Source: Gammaproteobacteria bacterium
GTDB taxonomy: Bacteria > Pseudomonadota > Gammaproteobacteria > Coxiellales > Coxiellaceae
NCBI GenBank assembly: GCA_021774015.1
Contig: JAJFJO010000131.1
Span: 1-7,814 of the forward strand
DNA length: 7,814 nt
Reading direction: 5' to 3'
Below the pieces are notes generated by a model. The model was not told the origin of the DNA and made no database searches. It was given only the letters and a program-made list of their open reading frames with translations. Both the position numbers and the translations under genes were made by a program. Positions 6,010 to 7,814 of the stretch are shown here, in pieces (the stretch's first letter is position 1; each line of letters starts with the position of its first letter).

Positions 6010-6957
6010 ATGGCGTTTACCTTAGGTTTTTTCCCGCCGGGCATACGGCCCCAAATTCAAGCTTACAATGCGTTTGAACCTACTTTTCATGCGCAACTTG
6101 TTTCGCCTGTGGCAACCCATACTGTTAGACTAGCCGTTGGTTCTGCAATTAGAATATGTGCTGCTCTTAATGCAATTCTAGGTTATTTCAGGCTGCATCC
6201 CCACTTGGTGGCGGCAAATGGACAGCAAGAATTTATGCAAAATGTTGCTGACGTGTTGCAAAGGTGTCGAACACTAGCTGGCGAACCTAATATACTGTTG
6301 CCAGCGCAGGCTGCTCACTTAGCTAGATTGCAGCGGATTATAGCCAAGCTTACGGCAATGGGGTTTCCTGCTGCACCAGCGCTTGTACCCGCACCGGGAG
6401 CTGCAGCGCCAGTTGTAGCTGCAGGAGCACCTGCGCCAGCCGCCGTTGTGCCTCCTGCATTGCCTGCACCACCTCCCCCTGTAGTTCCCGTTGCTGCACC
6501 CGTACCTGTTGGGCCGGCGCATGCACCCGTTGGTCAGGGAGCAACGAGGGCGCGATATGCTGGTTACGGATTGCTTGGTGCAGGTATATTTACAGCGGGT
6601 GCAGGTGCAGCAGCAGCTGGTGTAGCTAGGCAGGCGGGTGGGGCAGCTATGCAGGCAGTAGCTAGCCAAACGGCAACGACCACTGCTGAAATGGCAGCTA
6701 AGAAAGCTACTATGGCTACTATTCAAAAGGGGGTAGAAAAGGGGGTGGCGCAGGGAGTTAAAGTTGCAGCTGTAGGTGTTACAGCTGCTGCTGTAGGTTC
6801 AGGTGCAGTTGCTCACGGGGAGATGCAAAGAGCAAGGGCAGCTAGGCCTGCCGCTCCTGCGCCGGGTCCAGGTCCAGGTCCAGGTCCAGGCCCAGGCCCA
6901 GGCCCGGGAGCACCTCCTGCGCCGGGTCCAGGCCCGGGCCCGGCTCCCCATGCGTAA
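6010..6957 (+). CDS. Unrecognised Ala/Pro/Gly-rich protein with Pro-Gly tail
   Basis: I do not recognise this 315-residue protein. Residues 1-118 look like an ordinary folded, mostly helical domain (hydrophobic and charged residues mixed, two cysteines at 50 and 86, no signal peptide). Residues 119-175 are a Pro/Ala/Val linker. Residues 183-209 form a Gly/Ala hydrophobic stretch (YAGYGLLGAGIFTAGAG and on). An Ala-rich segment with lysines follows, including KGVEKGVAQGVK (240-251), and a second hydrophobic stretch lies at about 251-270. A short basic run (QRARAAR) leads into a Pro-Gly tail (285-311). Two weakly hydrophobic segments separated by about 40 residues could be membrane-associating helices. 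The ATG is fixed by AAGGAG six bases upstream. The next gene starts 45 bases downstream, so they are probably co-transcribed. The G/C-rich codons follow from the composition and contrast with the AT-rich upstream gap. It could be a surface, secreted or membrane-bound protein; no function can be assigned. Confidence 0.82.
   Translation: MAFTLGFFPPGIRPQIQAYNAFEPTFHAQLVSPVATHTVRLAVGSAIRICAALNAILGYFRLHPHLVAANGQQEFMQNVADVLQRCRTLAGEPNILLPAQAAHLARLQRIIAKLTAMGFPAAPALVPAPGAAAPVVAAGAPAPAAVVPPALPAPPPPVVPVAAPVPVGPAHAPVGQGATRARYAGYGLLGAGIFTAGAGAAAAGVARQAGGAAMQAVASQTATTTAEMAAKKATMATIQKGVEKGVAQGVKVAAVGVTAAAVGSGAVAHGEMQRARAARPAAPAPGPGPGPGPGPGPGPGAPPAPGPGPGPAPHA
6854..6950 (+). repeat. In-frame hexanucleotide repeat encoding (Gly-Pro)n
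   Basis: Four perfect GGTCCA units (6865-6888) are followed by GGCCCA twice and GGCCCG, together coding seven Gly-Pro dipeptides. A second, shorter run (6925-6942) codes three more. The two runs each start with the same 19 bases, 6854-6872 and 6914-6932, exactly 60 bases (20 codons) apart, which points to a tandem duplication. Units are multiples of three, so slippage would change tail length without breaking the frame. Confidence 0.9.
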
Positions 6958-6989
6958 AAAAATACAGTAGCGTTTTGTAAAAGAGCAGC

Positions 6990-6995
6990 AAGGAG
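6990..6995 (+). promoter_or_regulatory. Strong ribosome binding site of the second unknown gene
   Basis: AAGGAG, seven bases before the ATG at 7003. It is the same sequence as the site of the preceding gene, which supports the two being expressed together. Confidence 0.85.
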
Positions 6996-7002
6996 AAAAA
7001 AT

Positions 7003-7814
7003 ATGCGAGCTGGAGAAGATAAATTGGATATCACGACGCACACGACAGAGGTGCCCTTACCCAAAGTGGCAAAAACAGATGCCAGTTGTAACCTAATGCT
7101 TAACCTTGAAAGAGAGTGCTTTGCACTTTTATGTGCTGATGCCGATAAATTATCTGATGATAATTTGAGGCCCTTAGTGCATCTGTATGGAAGAATTGTT
7201 GTTTTTATTGTCTCTCGAACCTCGGTTGATCATCTTGATTGGTTTGCGGAGAATTTTGTGCATATTCGTTCGCATATAACCACGGTTGCGCCATTGATTA
7301 TGCGGGTAGGTGCTGGAGACTCGTTTGCTATGAGCATTGAGGCGAATGTTGCGCTGGATGCTGATGGAAACCCTGCGGAAGATGCGCAAGCAGTTGTGGA
7401 GGAAATAATGCTCGCTAAAAAAGCAGATAGTATTGGCACGGGAGTTGGAAGAGCTATTGAGTTTGGGTCAGCCGGGTTAGCGGTTGCTGGAGTGGCTGCA
7501 GGGGCTGCAGCAGCAGGTTCAGCGACAGCGACAAGCGCTCTTGCAGCAGTAGGCATAGCGGCAGGTCCGCCTGGTTGGATTGTCCTTGCAGGTGTTGCCG
7601 CCTCTGTAGGGTATGCTGCTTCTCGAGAGGCATATCGCTATTATCGTGAAAATGATTTTGAGGAGTATTACAGAGGGTTAGCGCAAGTTATCGAACAAGA
7701 AGCTACGGTAGTTTTGCCAGCCGTTAAAGCACATATTGATTATTTTAACACGTTGTTTGCGATGCGCTCTGAAGGTGATCAATATAACCAGGAGGCACTT
7801 GCAGCATTGTCTGA
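7003..7814 (+). CDS. Unrecognised protein with Gly/Ala-rich hydrophobic hairpin, 3' end missing
   Basis: The frame is open from the ATG at 7003 to the right edge (270 full codons, no stop), so the C-terminus is missing. I do not recognise the family. Residues 1-145 look like a soluble helical domain (for example LNLERECFALLCADADKL, and DHLDWFAENFVHIRSHI), with no signal peptide. Residues about 151-205 are rich in Gly, Ala and Val with small residues at regular spacing (GSAGLAVAGVAAGAAAAG). They then have a turn-like AGPPGW at 187-192 and a second hydrophobic stretch, IVLAGVAASVGYAA. This resembles a membrane helical hairpin or glycine zipper. After it comes a charged, aromatic segment (REAYRYYRENDFEEYYRG, 208-225) and more amphipathic helix. 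Such hairpins occur in pore-forming and translocated proteins, but also in harmless membrane proteins, so no function is claimed. It probably shares an operon with the gene 45 bases upstream. Confidence 0.82.
   Translation, partial: MRAGEDKLDITTHTTEVPLPKVAKTDASCNLMLNLERECFALLCADADKLSDDNLRPLVHLYGRIVVFIVSRTSVDHLDWFAENFVHIRSHITTVAPLIMRVGAGDSFAMSIEANVALDADGNPAEDAQAVVEEIMLAKKADSIGTGVGRAIEFGSAGLAVAGVAAGAAAAGSATATSALAAVGIAAGPPGWIVLAGVAASVGYAASREAYRYYRENDFEEYYRGLAQVIEQEATVVLPAVKAHIDYFNTLFAMRSEGDQYNQEALAALS

Noticed and set aside
6813..7064. Antisense open frame rich in Gly-Pro opposite the repeat tail
   Set aside because: The GGTCCA/GGCCCA repeat reads Gly-Pro on the reverse strand too, so this is a mirror of the repeat, not a gene.
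7230..7556. Antisense 108-codon Ala/Pro-rich frame inside the second unknown gene
   Set aside because: It is the complement of Gly/Ala-rich codons of a well-supported plus-strand gene, with no ribosome binding site of its own.
6010..7814. Dot/Icm effector assignment for the two unknown proteins
   Set aside because: The first ends in a Pro-Gly tail without the Glu-rich or hydrophobic C-terminal signal typical of such effectors. The second lacks its C-terminus here.

Overview
The window looks like a chromosomal segment of a gammaproteobacterium. The evidence is the hemA-prfA pair divergent from lolB-ispE-tRNA-Gln-prs, an order I know from several gammaproteobacteria, together with proteins that match those families along their whole visible length. 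A YkuD-type L,D-transpeptidase resembling the EnhA-like proteins of Legionella hints at Legionellales, but this rests on remembered similarity and cannot be settled here.

Layout. On the minus strand, from left to right: the 5' two thirds of prfA (release factor 1, cut by the window edge just before its GGQ motif), hemA (glutamyl-tRNA reductase, start of tetrapyrrole synthesis) 18 bases upstream of it, then a terminator and a separate secreted L,D-transpeptidase gene. On the plus strand: lolB (outer-membrane lipoprotein receptor), ispE (MEP isoprenoid pathway kinase, overlapping lolB by one base), tRNA-Gln(UUG) and prs (PRPP synthetase). After a 316-base AT-rich gap come two genes I do not recognise. 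The first is a complete 315-residue Ala/Pro/Gly-rich protein ending in a Pro-Gly repeat. The second is a protein of at least 270 residues with a Gly/Ala-rich hydrophobic segment, open at the right edge. Each has a strong AAGGAG ribosome binding site and they are 45 bases apart, so they probably form one operon.

How it fits together. The left and middle parts are housekeeping: translation termination, heme precursor supply, envelope lipoprotein sorting, isoprenoid precursors, a tRNA, and PRPP for nucleotide synthesis. Two departures from the familiar order stand out. The transpeptidase gene sits between hemA and lolB, which are direct divergent neighbours in E. coli. The unknown pair follows prs, where many gammaproteobacteria carry rplY and pth. 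The unknown pair is the only part of the window that could belong to an undescribed system. Its proteins have the composition of membrane-associating or secreted, low-complexity proteins, but no enzymatic or toxin motif is visible to me.
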